A stretch of DNA of 64,000 nucleotides, from the NCBI RefSeq assembly GCF_010091925.1, contig NZ_WVID01000022.1:46931-110930 (forward strand), written 5' to 3'. Shown piece by piece: positions 33,085-41,436 of this stretch (the stretch's first letter is position 1; each line of letters begins with the position of its first letter). Under the pieces are notes generated by a model. The model was given only the letters and a program-made list of their open reading frames with translations. It was not told where the DNA came from and made no database searches. Position numbers and translations under genes: made by a program. Source of the DNA: Nostoc sp. B(2019). Lineage in GTDB: Bacteria > Cyanobacteriota > Cyanobacteriia > Cyanobacteriales > Nostocaceae.

Positions 33085-35544
33085 GTGAAACAGCTTCACG
33101 GTAATAGTTTAATTTTGGGTGCTGCCGCTTTTGTATTCTTGGCAGTTCAACCAGTTTTGGCACAAACTACTCAAATTACTGATGTACAGTTAAATCCAGT
33201 TGATGGTGGAATTAGTGTTGTTTTGAAAACTTCTTCAGGCTCGCGCCCGCAAGTTTTCACTACAAAAAGAGGCAAAGCCTTAGTCGCAGATATTATTAAT
33301 ACTCAACTACGTTTACCACAAGGTAATAGTTTCCGCCAAGACAACCCATCTCCAGGAATTACCTCAGTCGAAATTAGTCAACTGGATGCCAATAGCATCC
33401 GGGTGATGGTGACTGGTAGTAACAACGCCCCCAACACTCAACCTGTAGTGCGAAAGCAAAACGGAATTAGCCTCAGCTTTACCCCATCCGCAGGCACAAC
33501 AGCATCAGCGCCAACACCAAGACCAACACAAACAACGCCAACACCTCCAACACCAACAGCATCGCCTCCCATCCCAGTCCAAACAGGGCAAAAACCAAAC
33601 GTTCTTGTTCCTAACCCACAAGTCACAATTGACGGCACACCTGCACAACCAGCTGGCCCTGGTCAACCTCTAAGTCAAGCTCCACCTTTCTTACCTAGAG
33701 CTGTCGCCCCACCAGTGGGAGACATCGCCATCTCCGCGACCGATGCCTCTCCTAGCACTGTTGATTTGGCAACTCAGGAACGCGTTCCCCGCTTGGTGCT
33801 GCGAGATGCCCCAGTGCGCGAGGTTTTGTCACTACTTGCCCGTGCTGCTGGTTTGAACTTGGCTTATGTCGGAGGCGAAACCGCAGGAGCGGCATCTGGC
33901 GAAGGTAAACCCGCTTCAGGGGGTGATGGTTCGACAATCTCCCTAGATATAGAAAACGAGCCAGTACAAGATGTTTTTAACTACGTCTTGCGCCTGAGTG
34001 GTTTAGAAGCTAATCGTAGTAATCGCACAATTTTTGTAGGGCCTAAGCTACCTAATGCGACTCGTGATATGGTTATGCGTAGCCTGCGACTCAATCAGGT
34101 TACGGTAGGAGTTGCCCTGAACTTTCTAGTTGGTCTAGGGGCAGAAAGTGCCGTCAGCCGCGAACGACAAGTTACTAGCGTTAATGCTGTACCCGTGGGT
34201 GCTGGAGCTACTCCCATTACTCAAACTCAGACGACCACAGAAACTAGATTGGAAACTCAACGCGCTGAGTTTAAAGACTCTAACCCATTACTCAGAGGTT
34301 TACAGGCATTAGGCGACGAGCGTACCAATTCCCTGACTTTGATTGGGCCTCCTAGGTTAGTCGAAATGGCAATGGCTCAACTAACTCAGCTTGATATCCG
34401 CCGTCGTCAAGTGGCAGTCAATGTCAAAATTATCGATGTTAACCTCTTGAACACTCAAGACTACAACACGAGCTTTTCTTTTGGAGTTGGCAATAACTTC
34501 TTCACTAATGATGGTGGTGCAGCATCTCTGAATTTTGGTGGTTCTAGACCAGCCACAAGAGCTGAAGCAACAAGTAGCGTAACTAGTACACCAGTCATTA
34601 GCAATCCAGTTACAGGACAACCCTTCCTTGACCCGAATGGTACTGTATCTATTCCAGGAACTACCCCAGGTACAATAGTAGTAGACCCAAGCGGTAACAT
34701 CACTAGAGTCGCAAACCCAGGAAGTGGCAACTTCTATAGACCTACTGCACCTACTGGAAACCCCTTACAGCCAGGTTTTTCTGATATCACTCCGGCAACC
34801 GATAACATCATTACAAGAAATGCTGATGGTACATCTAGCATTACACAAGGCGCTCTTGGATCAGCTACTACATCTCTTCCAACTTTATTCCAATTCCCAA
34901 GACGGTTCCTTGCTAGCTTGCAGGCTCAAGTTACAAATGGCAACGCTAAGATATTGACTGACCCAACCTTAATTGTGCAAGAAGGTCAAACCGCCAATGT
35001 TAACTTGACTCAAGAAGTGGTAGGCAACATTAAAAGGGAAATAGTTCGTGATGCGAACCTTGCCACAGAAACGATTTCAGCAGAGAAAGACCGAGTAGGT
35101 TTAACCCTAGCTGTTAAAGTTGAGCGGATTGATGATAACGGTTTTGTCTCTCTGTCAGTAGCTCCTGTGGTCAAAGCACCACAAGCCCCAGCTAGCATAA
35201 ATGTTGGTGGAGGTGGTAGCCAACAAATATTCTTGGTATCTGAGCGCTCTCTTAATTCTGGCTCGATTCGCTTGCGAGATGGTCAAACGCTAATTCTCTC
35301 TGGCATCATTCAAGACCAAGACCGGACAAGTGTTTCTAAGATTCCCATCTTGGGTGATCTTCCGCTGATTGGTTCGTTGTTTAGACAAACGAACAGAACC
35401 AATCAGCGCAATGAAGTGATTGTGTTGCTCACACCTCAAGTTATGGATGACACAGAAAACTCTTCCTACGGCTATAACTACACTCCTAGCCCACAGGTGC
35501 GAGACGTCCTTGAGCGTCGTGGATTAAAGACTCCGGCGAGGTAA
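33085..35544 (+). CDS. pilQ: Type IV pilus secretin PilQ
   Basis: This 819-residue outer-membrane pore protein has a signal peptide (LILGAAAFVFLAVQPVLAQ), an AMIN domain (residues about 25-130, ITDVQLNPVDGGISVVLKT), a Pro/Thr-rich linker (about 135-215), N0/N1-type domains (APVREVLSLLARAAGLNLAY; LTQLDIRRRQVAVNVKIIDV) and the C-terminal secretin channel with SKIPILGDLPLIGSLFRQ and EVIVLLTPQVM. A Gly/Thr/Pro insert between the conserved N-domain and the channel (about residues 480-600) is larger than in proteobacteria. The start is GTG at 33085 with TGAGGA upstream. It anchors the AMIN domain on peptidoglycan. Confidence 0.94.
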   Translation: MKQLHGNSLILGAAAFVFLAVQPVLAQTTQITDVQLNPVDGGISVVLKTSSGSRPQVFTTKRGKALVADIINTQLRLPQGNSFRQDNPSPGITSVEISQLDANSIRVMVTGSNNAPNTQPVVRKQNGISLSFTPSAGTTASAPTPRPTQTTPTPPTPTASPPIPVQTGQKPNVLVPNPQVTIDGTPAQPAGPGQPLSQAPPFLPRAVAPPVGDIAISATDASPSTVDLATQERVPRLVLRDAPVREVLSLLARAAGLNLAYVGGETAGAASGEGKPASGGDGSTISLDIENEPVQDVFNYVLRLSGLEANRSNRTIFVGPKLPNATRDMVMRSLRLNQVTVGVALNFLVGLGAESAVSRERQVTSVNAVPVGAGATPITQTQTTTETRLETQRAEFKDSNPLLRGLQALGDERTNSLTLIGPPRLVEMAMAQLTQLDIRRRQVAVNVKIIDVNLLNTQDYNTSFSFGVGNNFFTNDGGAASLNFGGSRPATRAEATSSVTSTPVISNPVTGQPFLDPNGTVSIPGTTPGTIVVDPSGNITRVANPGSGNFYRPTAPTGNPLQPGFSDITPATDNIITRNADGTSSITQGALGSATTSLPTLFQFPRRFLASLQAQVTNGNAKILTDPTLIVQEGQTANVNLTQEVVGNIKREIVRDANLATETISAEKDRVGLTLAVKVERIDDNGFVSLSVAPVVKAPQAPASINVGGGGSQQIFLVSERSLNSGSIRLRDGQTLILSGIIQDQDRTSVSKIPILGDLPLIGSLFRQTNRTNQRNEVIVLLTPQVMDDTENSSYGYNYTPSPQVRDVLERRGLKTPAR

Positions 35545-35588
35545 TAAAGATGATGGGCAGGTAGATAAGTCACTTCTGGCAAAGGCTC

Positions 35589-35630
35589 AGATCCCCGACT
35601 TCATTAAGAAGTTGGGGATCTTCTTGTTCA
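35589..35630 (+). terminator. Hairpin terminator after pilQ
   Basis: AGATCCCCGACTTC (35589-35602) pairs with GAAGTTGGGGATCT (35608-35621) around a five-base loop, with one G-T pair, followed by TCTTGTT. The same palindrome type, diverged, occurs at 59984-60016, so it is also a dispersed repeat. Confidence 0.75.
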
Positions 35631-35712
35631 CGAGTAGAATTAAGTTTAAATGTCATTTTAAAATAAAAATACCAATCACAGTAGAAGTAGTAATAGTAGT
35701 AGGTAAATAATA

Positions 35713-35958
35713 GTGAGTATAGAACAAGAGTTATTAACAAAGTGGCGTTCTCTTCCACAAGACAAACAAGAGGAAGTTTTAGATTTTGTTGAATTTCTTG
35801 GTTTGAAAAACTCTGCAAATAAAAGCCCATTGGGAGAACGTTTGCAGAAAATTCGTACTAGGATTGTTGCTTCCGGTAAACATTTATTAGATGAATATGA
35901 AATTGAAAAAGAACTCGCTAGTCGCAGAGGTGAGTACAGAATAATTAGTCACAACTGA
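35713..35958 (+). CDS. DUF2281-type antitoxin-like protein
   Basis: This 81-residue protein starts at GTG 35713. The N-terminal half WRSLPQDKQEEVLDFVEFLG is the DUF2281 motif found in cyanobacterial antitoxin genes; the C-terminal half is basic (GERLQKIRTRIVASGKHLLDEYEIEKEL). A PIN-domain toxin usually follows such genes, but none is seen in the next 400 bases, so it is an orphan or the toxin was lost. Confidence 0.7.
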   Translation: MSIEQELLTKWRSLPQDKQEEVLDFVEFLGLKNSANKSPLGERLQKIRTRIVASGKHLLDEYEIEKELASRRGEYRIISHN

Positions 35959-36360
35959 GAAAAGAACAAAGCCTATGCATCGAGTAACTAGTATTAATGT
36001 AGTTTCTATTTTTGATTAATGACTATGAGAAATGTGAGAATTAATCTAGAAACTGTGAATAATTTTCAAAAACATGAGTTTTCAGCTTGTAAGCCAAGAT
36101 TGAACAGATAATGTTTTTACTTGTTTAATACGTTGAAAGTCGCGATCACTGAGACAATGGTAAGATTTTGTTGCAGAGTGATGCCCACGGCGGGCTACGC
36201 CAACGCAGCAATCCACAAGTCATTTTCACTAAAACCTAAATCAGTTATTTTAGTTTTTCTCCGCTTGCTTTTTTGGTACAAATTGATTGAATGCATATTT
36301 ATCCTGAACTGTAATATTAAGGGGTACAGTACTGGCAAAAAGTTTGTTGGGGTGTGAACT
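35959..36360. other. Gene-free spacer with a palindromic repeat fragment
   Basis: No gene is seen. A copy of the GC-rich dispersed motif (CGGCGGGCTACGCCAACGC) lies near 36187-36205. The last part should hold the promoter of the Uma2 gene. Confidence 0.55.
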
Positions 36361-37002
36361 ATGGTGGCAACAACAATACCCGCAGAGACTAGGGTTTTAC
36401 TTCAAAATATCAGCTGGCAAACATTTAAAATTATGCTGGCTGAAATGGGTTCGGAGCGTAACTCCCGATTTGCTTATGACAATGGAACAATAGAAATTAT
36501 GAACCCACTGATGCCGCACGAAAACTCAAACCGCCTGATAGAGGTTTTTGTGGGGGTGCTGTGCGAAGAGTTGGGCTTGGAGATTAAACGCGCTGGTTCA
36601 CTGACTTTGACGCGGGATGACTTAGAGCGGGGAGCCGAGCCAGATAGTAGCTACTATATCCAAAACGAATCGCTAGTTCGAGACAAAGAAAATATTGATC
36701 TAGCCACTGATCCGCCTCCAGACCTTGTACTGGAGATAGAATATTCCAGGTCTGCAATCGACAAGTTTAAGCTTTACGCTGCGATGGGAGTCCCGGAATT
36801 CTGGCGTTATAACGGCAGTGTGTTGCGGGTTTACGCGCTTGAAGGTGGGCAATACTCAGAAACCCAAACCAGCCCTGCTTTTACGCCTTTATCAGTCAAG
36901 GAGATTCCCCGATTTATTCAACAGGCTAGAAAAGATGGAGAAATTGCTACTACCCGTGCTTTTCGTGCTTGGGTGCGACAGAAAATTTCTGGTAGGGAAT
37001 AG
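36361..37002 (+). CDS. Uma2 family (DUF820) putative endonuclease
   Basis: This 213-residue member of the Uma2 family shows FAYDNGTIEIMNP, a PDSSYYI segment at the nuclease-core position, DLVLEIEYSRSAIDKFKLYAAMGVPEFWRY (the E-x-K-type centre) and a basic C-terminal tail (ARKDGEIATTRAFRAWVRQK). It differs clearly from the copy at 9417-10004. It ends seven bases before the DUF433 antitoxin gene, so all three genes may share a transcript. Confidence 0.88.
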   Translation: MVATTIPAETRVLLQNISWQTFKIMLAEMGSERNSRFAYDNGTIEIMNPLMPHENSNRLIEVFVGVLCEELGLEIKRAGSLTLTRDDLERGAEPDSSYYIQNESLVRDKENIDLATDPPPDLVLEIEYSRSAIDKFKLYAAMGVPEFWRYNGSVLRVYALEGGQYSETQTSPAFTPLSVKEIPRFIQQARKDGEIATTRAFRAWVRQKISGRE

Positions 37003-37009
37003 TAAAACG

Positions 37010-37240
37010 ATGACTAAATCTACCTTAATGAGTCGGATTACCCAAAATCCTGAGCAATGTGGAGGTCGCCCCTGTATTCGAGGAATGCGAATCCGTGTAA
37101 GTGACATTTTAGAGATGCTGGCTGAAAATGTCAGTCCAGCCGAAATTCTAGAGGATTTTCCTGATTTGGAGCCAGAAGACATCCAAGCTTGTTTGTTATT
37201 TGCAGCACGACGGACAGACTTTCCTCGATTGACTGCATGA
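37010..37240 (+). CDS. DUF433 antitoxin
   Basis: This 76-residue protein has the DUF433 pattern: SRITQNPEQCGGRPCIRGMRI then VSDILEMLAENVSPAEILEDFPDLEPEDIQACL, an HTH-like fold. Such proteins are the antitoxin partners of DUF5615 toxins. ATG at 37010 is used; upstream extension of the frame overlaps the Uma2 gene. Its stop overlaps the toxin start (ATGA at 37237-37240). Confidence 0.88.
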   Translation: MTKSTLMSRITQNPEQCGGRPCIRGMRIRVSDILEMLAENVSPAEILEDFPDLEPEDIQACLLFAARRTDFPRLTA

Positions 37241-37578
37241 ATATCTGGATTGATGCTCAATTACCTCCAACCTTGGCAGTTTGGCTAACCAGTACTTTTG
37301 CAGTTAGTGCTACAGCTTTGAGAGATTTAGGCTTACGAGATGCTCAAGACGCAGAAATATTTAATGCAGTGCGTGCAGCTTTCGCAGTGATTATGACGAA
37401 AGATAGTGATTTTGTTGATTTGGCTTGTCGATTAGGGACACCTCCACAAATTCTTTGGCTAACTTGTGGCAACGTTACAAATCGTAATCTCCGGCAGATT
37501 CTCAGGGCTACATTTCCAGATACTAAAGAGCGCCTGCGACAAGGTGAGGCGATTATAGAAATTAGTGTAGATGTATAA
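37237..37578 (+). CDS. DUF5615 PIN-like toxin
   Basis: This 113-residue protein starts MNIWIDAQLPPTLAVWLTST and continues ALRDLGLRDAQDAEIFNAVRA, IMTKDSDFVDLACRLGTPPQ and ILWLTCGNVTNR, the acidic PIN-like residue pattern of DUF5615 (Asp of WIDAQLP, Asp/Glu of DAEIF, Asp of TKDSDF). Together with the overlapping DUF433 gene it forms a complete type II toxin-antitoxin pair; cleavage of RNA is the expected toxin activity. Confidence 0.87.
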   Translation: MNIWIDAQLPPTLAVWLTSTFAVSATALRDLGLRDAQDAEIFNAVRAAFAVIMTKDSDFVDLACRLGTPPQILWLTCGNVTNRNLRQILRATFPDTKERLRQGEAIIEISVDV

Positions 37579-38075
37579 CGATGAGGCAGTGCCGCGATGA
37601 GCGCAAACCTAATATTCGTATTTAATTCAGAAAAAACGAGATATTCGTCGAACTCATGACCAGATTTTAGAAAAACTGCTAAATCTAGTTAATAAAACTT
37701 CTATATGAGTAATTAAATCTAACAAATACTAACTACTTATCTCCTATTTTCCATTCCTTCACTCCCCTGTTTTACCAGTAACAGGGATTTTTACTAGGTA
37801 TTTTTTCCTACTTTTAGGGTTGTTTTTAGTGAAACAACCACCCTAAAACTACAAAAAATCCTGAAATCTATATAAATTAATGGTTTCATCTATCCACTAC
37901 AGGCTACAACACCTTAGAATGATTCATTGAAAAGTCGAGCCGATGGGATTTACAGCGATCTTGAGTAAAAATACTCCCAAAGGATGACTTTTGTATTTCT
38001 CCAAACAGAGATTTTAGTAAAGATGTATCAGGGTACATCCGTAGAGAATCTCAAATAAACCTCAAGGAGTCTAAT
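37579..38075. other. Spacer before the HU gene
   Basis: No gene is seen. CCTGTT/AACAGG near 37779-37801 followed by ATTTTT is a possible terminator for the toxin operon. A second hairpin (TTTTAGGG..TGTTT with AAACAACCACCCTAAAA) spans 37812-37848. The final 150 bases should carry the HU promoter. Confidence 0.55.
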
Positions 38076-38360
38076 ATGAACAAAGGTGAATTAGTTGATG
38101 CCGTAGCTGAAAAGGCTAGTGTTACCAAGAAACAAGCCGATGCAGTTTTAACAGCCGCTTTAGAAACAATCATCGAAGCTGTTTCCTCTGGCGATAAGGT
38201 AACGCTGGTGGGATTCGGCTCGTTTGAATCACGGGAACGTAAAGCCCGTGAAGGTCGAAATCCAAAAACAAACGAAAAAATGGAAATTCCGGCAACAAAA
38301 GTACCTGCCTTCTCGGCAGGAAAGCTGTTTAGAGAAAGGGTAGCACCCCCAAAATCATAG
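38076..38360 (+). CDS. HU family DNA-binding protein
   Basis: This 94-residue nucleoid protein matches HU over its length: MNKGELVDAVAEKASVTKKQ, VSSGDKVTLVGFGSFESRER, and the arm RNPKTNEKMEIPATKVPAF. AAGGAG lies just before ATG. HU bends and compacts DNA; the Nostoc orthologue is called HanA in some work. Confidence 0.95.
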   Translation: MNKGELVDAVAEKASVTKKQADAVLTAALETIIEAVSSGDKVTLVGFGSFESRERKAREGRNPKTNEKMEIPATKVPAFSAGKLFRERVAPPKS

Positions 38361-38386
38361 GTTCTGTCTTTGGGAATCTTTTTTTG

Positions 38387-39484
38387 ATGCGGCAACCAGC
38401 ACACGGGGGAAATTTAGCCTGGGCAGCAGCACTGGCTGGCTGTCCCCCTGATGCTATTCTGGATTTTTCTGCTAGCATCAGCCCTTTGGGGCCGCCAAAC
38501 AGCGCGATCGCTGCTATTCAGTCCCAAATTGGTAATCTTAAGCACTATCCAGATCCAAATTACAGTGACCTGAGACTAGCTCTCAGTCACTTCCATCAAC
38601 TGCCGCCTGAGTGGATTCTGCCGGGTAATGGCTCAGCAGAATTACTTACTTTGGCAGGTAGGGAATTGGCGCAATTAGCCGCAGTAATGTTAATCACTCC
38701 AGCCTTTGGCGACTACTACCGAACTCTGGCAGCGTATAACGCTAAAGTTCTGGAGTGTCCTTTGTCATTAGTCATTAGTCATACCCTGCGGGAAGCCGCT
38801 AAGGCGTCTACGTCATTGATTGCTGATAGACAAAAGACAAAGGACAAAGGACTGTTGCTGAACAACCCGCACAACCCCACGGGGAAGCTATTTTCGCGCG
38901 ACTCAATTTTGCCCTACCTAGAGCAGTTTGCTTTAGTAGTGGTGGATGAAGCGTTTATGGATTTTTTGCCTCCCGATGAGGAACAAAGTCTGATTCCTGT
39001 GGTGCAGGAATATGCGAATTTAGTAATATTGCGATCGCTAACAAAATTCTACAGTCTCCCAGGACTCAGACTAGGATATGCGATCGCTCACCCCGACCGC
39101 CTGGCCAAATGGCAGCTATGGCGTGACCCTTGGCCTGTAAACACGCTGGCGGCTGCGGCTGCAATTGCGGCAATTCAGGATACAGAGTTTCAACAGCAAA
39201 CCTGGACATGGCTACCACCTGCACGAAGTCAACTCTTTCAGGGTTTAACCTCAATTTCAGGATTGCATCCTCAAGAAAGTGCTGTTAACTTTTTACTGGT
39301 TGAGTCAAAACAGGCTACTTCGCAGTTGCAGCAGCAATTACTTAAGCATCACCAGATTTTAATCCGCGATTGCCTTAGTTTTAAAGAACTAGGCGATCGC
39401 TTTTTCCGGGTTGCTGTACGTTCTGAGTCCGATAATCAGCGCTTACTAACAGCACTAAAATCAGTGCTGAGTGCTGAGTACTGA
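38387..39484 (+). CDS. cobD: Threonine-phosphate decarboxylase-like aminotransferase (CobD type)
   Basis: This 365-residue PLP enzyme of fold type I starts MRQPAHGGNLAWAAALAGCP, like CobD, which makes aminopropanol phosphate for the cobalamin loop; histidinol-phosphate aminotransferase is the related alternative. The PLP motifs are GNGSAELL, NNPHNPTG, VVDEAFMDF and the Lys in RSLTKFYSLPGLRLGY. Two parts come from repeats. Residues about 127-154 (VISHTLREAAKASTSLIADR) are coded by a segment holding the 36-bp repeat at 38764-38799. The last codons and stop (SVLSAEY) come from AGTGCTG/AGTACTG heptamers. ATG at 38387 is used rather than TTG at 38384. Confidence 0.82.
   Translation: MRQPAHGGNLAWAAALAGCPPDAILDFSASISPLGPPNSAIAAIQSQIGNLKHYPDPNYSDLRLALSHFHQLPPEWILPGNGSAELLTLAGRELAQLAAVMLITPAFGDYYRTLAAYNAKVLECPLSLVISHTLREAAKASTSLIADRQKTKDKGLLLNNPHNPTGKLFSRDSILPYLEQFALVVVDEAFMDFLPPDEEQSLIPVVQEYANLVILRSLTKFYSLPGLRLGYAIAHPDRLAKWQLWRDPWPVNTLAAAAAIAAIQDTEFQQQTWTWLPPARSQLFQGLTSISGLHPQESAVNFLLVESKQATSQLQQQLLKHHQILIRDCLSFKELGDRFFRVAVRSESDNQRLLTALKSVLSAEY
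38764..38799 (+). repeat. Dispersed repeat inside the cobD-like coding region
   Basis: GTCATTAGTCATTAGTC plus ATACCCTGCGGGAAGCCGC matches the spacer repeat at 5664-5699 except at two bases. It is read in frame as VISHTLREAA with no stop. Confidence 0.85.
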
Positions 39485-39498
39485 GTACTGAGTACTGA
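39461..39498 (+). repeat. AGTGCTG/AGTACTG heptamer array at the cobD 3' end
   Basis: Five heptamers run TCAGTGCTGAGTGCTGAGTA and on; the second half forms the gene's stop codon. A relative (AGTGCTGAGTTTTG...ACTCAGCACT) lies at about 32973-33022 between pilO and pilQ. Confidence 0.75.
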
Positions 39499-39603
39499 AG
39501 CGCAGTAGCAGGGAGTTTAGCCCGTGCTGAGTTTTTTATCAGTTGATAGGGGCACAACAGTGTCCCTATTATTAATTATCAGTTTTTCTTATTTTTTAAT
39601 GCC

Positions 39604-39645
39604 CAATGCCCAATGACTAATGACTAATGACTAATGACCAATGAC
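39604..39645 (+). repeat. CAATGAC/TAATGAC heptamer array overlapping a start codon
   Basis: About five heptamers run from CAATGCC to CAATGAC and include the ATG at 39634 of the next gene, so the array forms both the leader and the first codons. Confidence 0.8.
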
Positions 39646-41088
39646 TACGATGTCGTAATTATCGGTGGCAGTCTTGCAGGACACTACGCTGCCCTTGCTG
39701 CGACCCAACTACACGCCACAGTTGCCTTGGTAGAATCCAAAGTAAATTACGGATTTATTTATCATCAGGCTATTAACGAAATTAGCAACCTCGCGCAGAA
39801 TAAGGGTGATGTAGCTGGTTTTGGTATCAATAGCATATACGCTGATAGTTCACAAACATGCGACAGATATGTGGCATGGCAAGAGGCAATGCTGTATGCT
39901 CACGGCGTTGTTTCAAATATTCAAGAACATAATTCTCCCGCCATCCTAGCGGCCCAAGGCGTTGATGTCATAGTTGGTAATGGTCAATTTCAGTCCTCAC
40001 CTCAACTAGCTTTTGTTGTCAACAATCGCCCATTACGCGCACGTACCTACTTGCTAGCCAGCGGTTCCCGTCCAGCGATTCCAGAAATTGACGGATTGCA
40101 AGCTACTGGCTACCTTACCCTGTCTGATATTTGGCAATCTTTAAATGAAAGGACATTACCTAAAAATTGGGTAATTATCGGCGGTATTCCCCAGAGTATT
40201 GAAATAGCTCAGACTTTAGCACGGTTAGGTTGTAGCGTTACGTTGGTAGTCAAATATCCTTTTATTCTGCCTAATATTGATCCCGAAATAGCCGTACTAC
40301 TTCAAGCGCAGTTGGAAGTCGATGGCGTGCGCTTGCTCACGGAAAAACTAGTAACTCAGGTAAGGCGAATTGAGGATAAAAAGTGGGTACAGGCAGGAGA
40401 TAAAGCGATTGAAACTGATGAGATTTTAGTAGCGACTGGACAGCAACCAAATCTTGAATCTCTAAATTTGGCAACAGTAGGCGTGAAATGGCATCAGCGT
40501 CGCTTAGTGGTGAATGATAAACTGCAAACCACTAACCACCATATTTATGCTTGTGGTGATATAATTGGTGGTTATGACTTTGCCAATGTCGCCAATTGTG
40601 AAGCGAAAATCGCTCTGAAAAATGCCCTCTTTTTCCCCAAGCTCAAAGTCAACTATCGATGCATTCCTTGGGCGGTATTTTCTCAGCCAATGCTGGCGCA
40701 AGTGGGATTGACAGAAGCGCAAGCAAAACGCCAATTTAATCGAGATGAAGTTTTAGTTTTGCGGCAATATTTTAAAACAGTGGCAGCAGCCCAACTACAA
40801 GACGAAACCACTGGTATCTGTAAATTAATTGTGCTACGTAACGGTGAAATTTTGGGAGCTTCAATATTGGGGATAGAAGCTGGGGAGTTAATTAATTTGA
40901 TTGCCTTGGCAATGTCCCAAAAAATTAGGGTCAGGCATTTAGCAGATTTATCTCCCGTCTATCCCAGTTTCTCAGAAGTTCTGGAACAAACTGCAAGAGA
41001 GTGGAGTAAGCAAAGGTTAAATAGCAACACGGCTTTACAAGAGTTTCTAGAAGGTTTCTTCTATTTCCGCCGCAATTGGAATTTGTGA
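39634..41088 (+). CDS. FAD/NAD(P)-dependent oxidoreductase lacking the redox disulfide
   Basis: This 484-residue protein has the fold of the dihydrolipoamide dehydrogenase/mercuric reductase group: FAD site VVIIGGSLAGHYAALAATQL, NAD(P) site WVIIGGIPQSIEIAQTLARLG, second FAD motif HIYACGDIIGG, and the dimerisation domain from about residue 345. The loop that normally carries CxxxxC reads ESKVNYGFIYHQAINEI and has no Cys, so it cannot act as a disulfide reductase. The C-terminal His-Glu pair (PSFSEVLEQ) is also altered. It may pass electrons from NAD(P)H to another acceptor. The start lies in a heptamer repeat; no better start is visible. Confidence 0.85.
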   Translation: MTNDYDVVIIGGSLAGHYAALAATQLHATVALVESKVNYGFIYHQAINEISNLAQNKGDVAGFGINSIYADSSQTCDRYVAWQEAMLYAHGVVSNIQEHNSPAILAAQGVDVIVGNGQFQSSPQLAFVVNNRPLRARTYLLASGSRPAIPEIDGLQATGYLTLSDIWQSLNERTLPKNWVIIGGIPQSIEIAQTLARLGCSVTLVVKYPFILPNIDPEIAVLLQAQLEVDGVRLLTEKLVTQVRRIEDKKWVQAGDKAIETDEILVATGQQPNLESLNLATVGVKWHQRRLVVNDKLQTTNHHIYACGDIIGGYDFANVANCEAKIALKNALFFPKLKVNYRCIPWAVFSQPMLAQVGLTEAQAKRQFNRDEVLVLRQYFKTVAAAQLQDETTGICKLIVLRNGEILGASILGIEAGELINLIALAMSQKIRVRHLADLSPVYPSFSEVLEQTAREWSKQRLNSNTALQEFLEGFFYFRRNWNL

Positions 41089-41436
41089 GTTAAGAGGCAG
41101 GGGGAGGGAAAGGGGAGCAGAGGGCAATACTTTTCGGATAAGCGTAAACTACTCTTTTTTGATATGGGGAAAGGGAAAGGGTTTGAATTCACCTTTACCC
41201 ATTGCCCTTTCTCCCTTAACCGAAAAGTATTGGAGCAGAGGGGCGGAGGAGATATATTTTGGAATGTAGTAATGAATCTTTGATACTCGTTCATCTACCT
41301 CGGAACTGGATTCATCCACCCCGGAACTCCATTAACGAGTCTTTGATACTCGTTAACAAGCATAAAAACTCCACTTTTTTCCCTTTCCCCCTGCCCCTTT
41401 CCCCTTTCCCCCTCCGCCCCTCCGCACTTGTTCAAG
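41089..41436. other. Repeat-rich spacer between convergent genes
   Basis: No gene is seen. AATACTTTTCGG at 41126-41139 is repeated inverted (CCGAAAAGTATT) near 41220-41231, framing about 100 bases. At 41270-41360 a GGAACTCCATTAACGAGTCT plus TTTGATACTCGTT unit appears twice; the same unit occurs diverged at 10151-10205. C-rich and G-rich low-complexity runs make up the rest. Confidence 0.65.
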
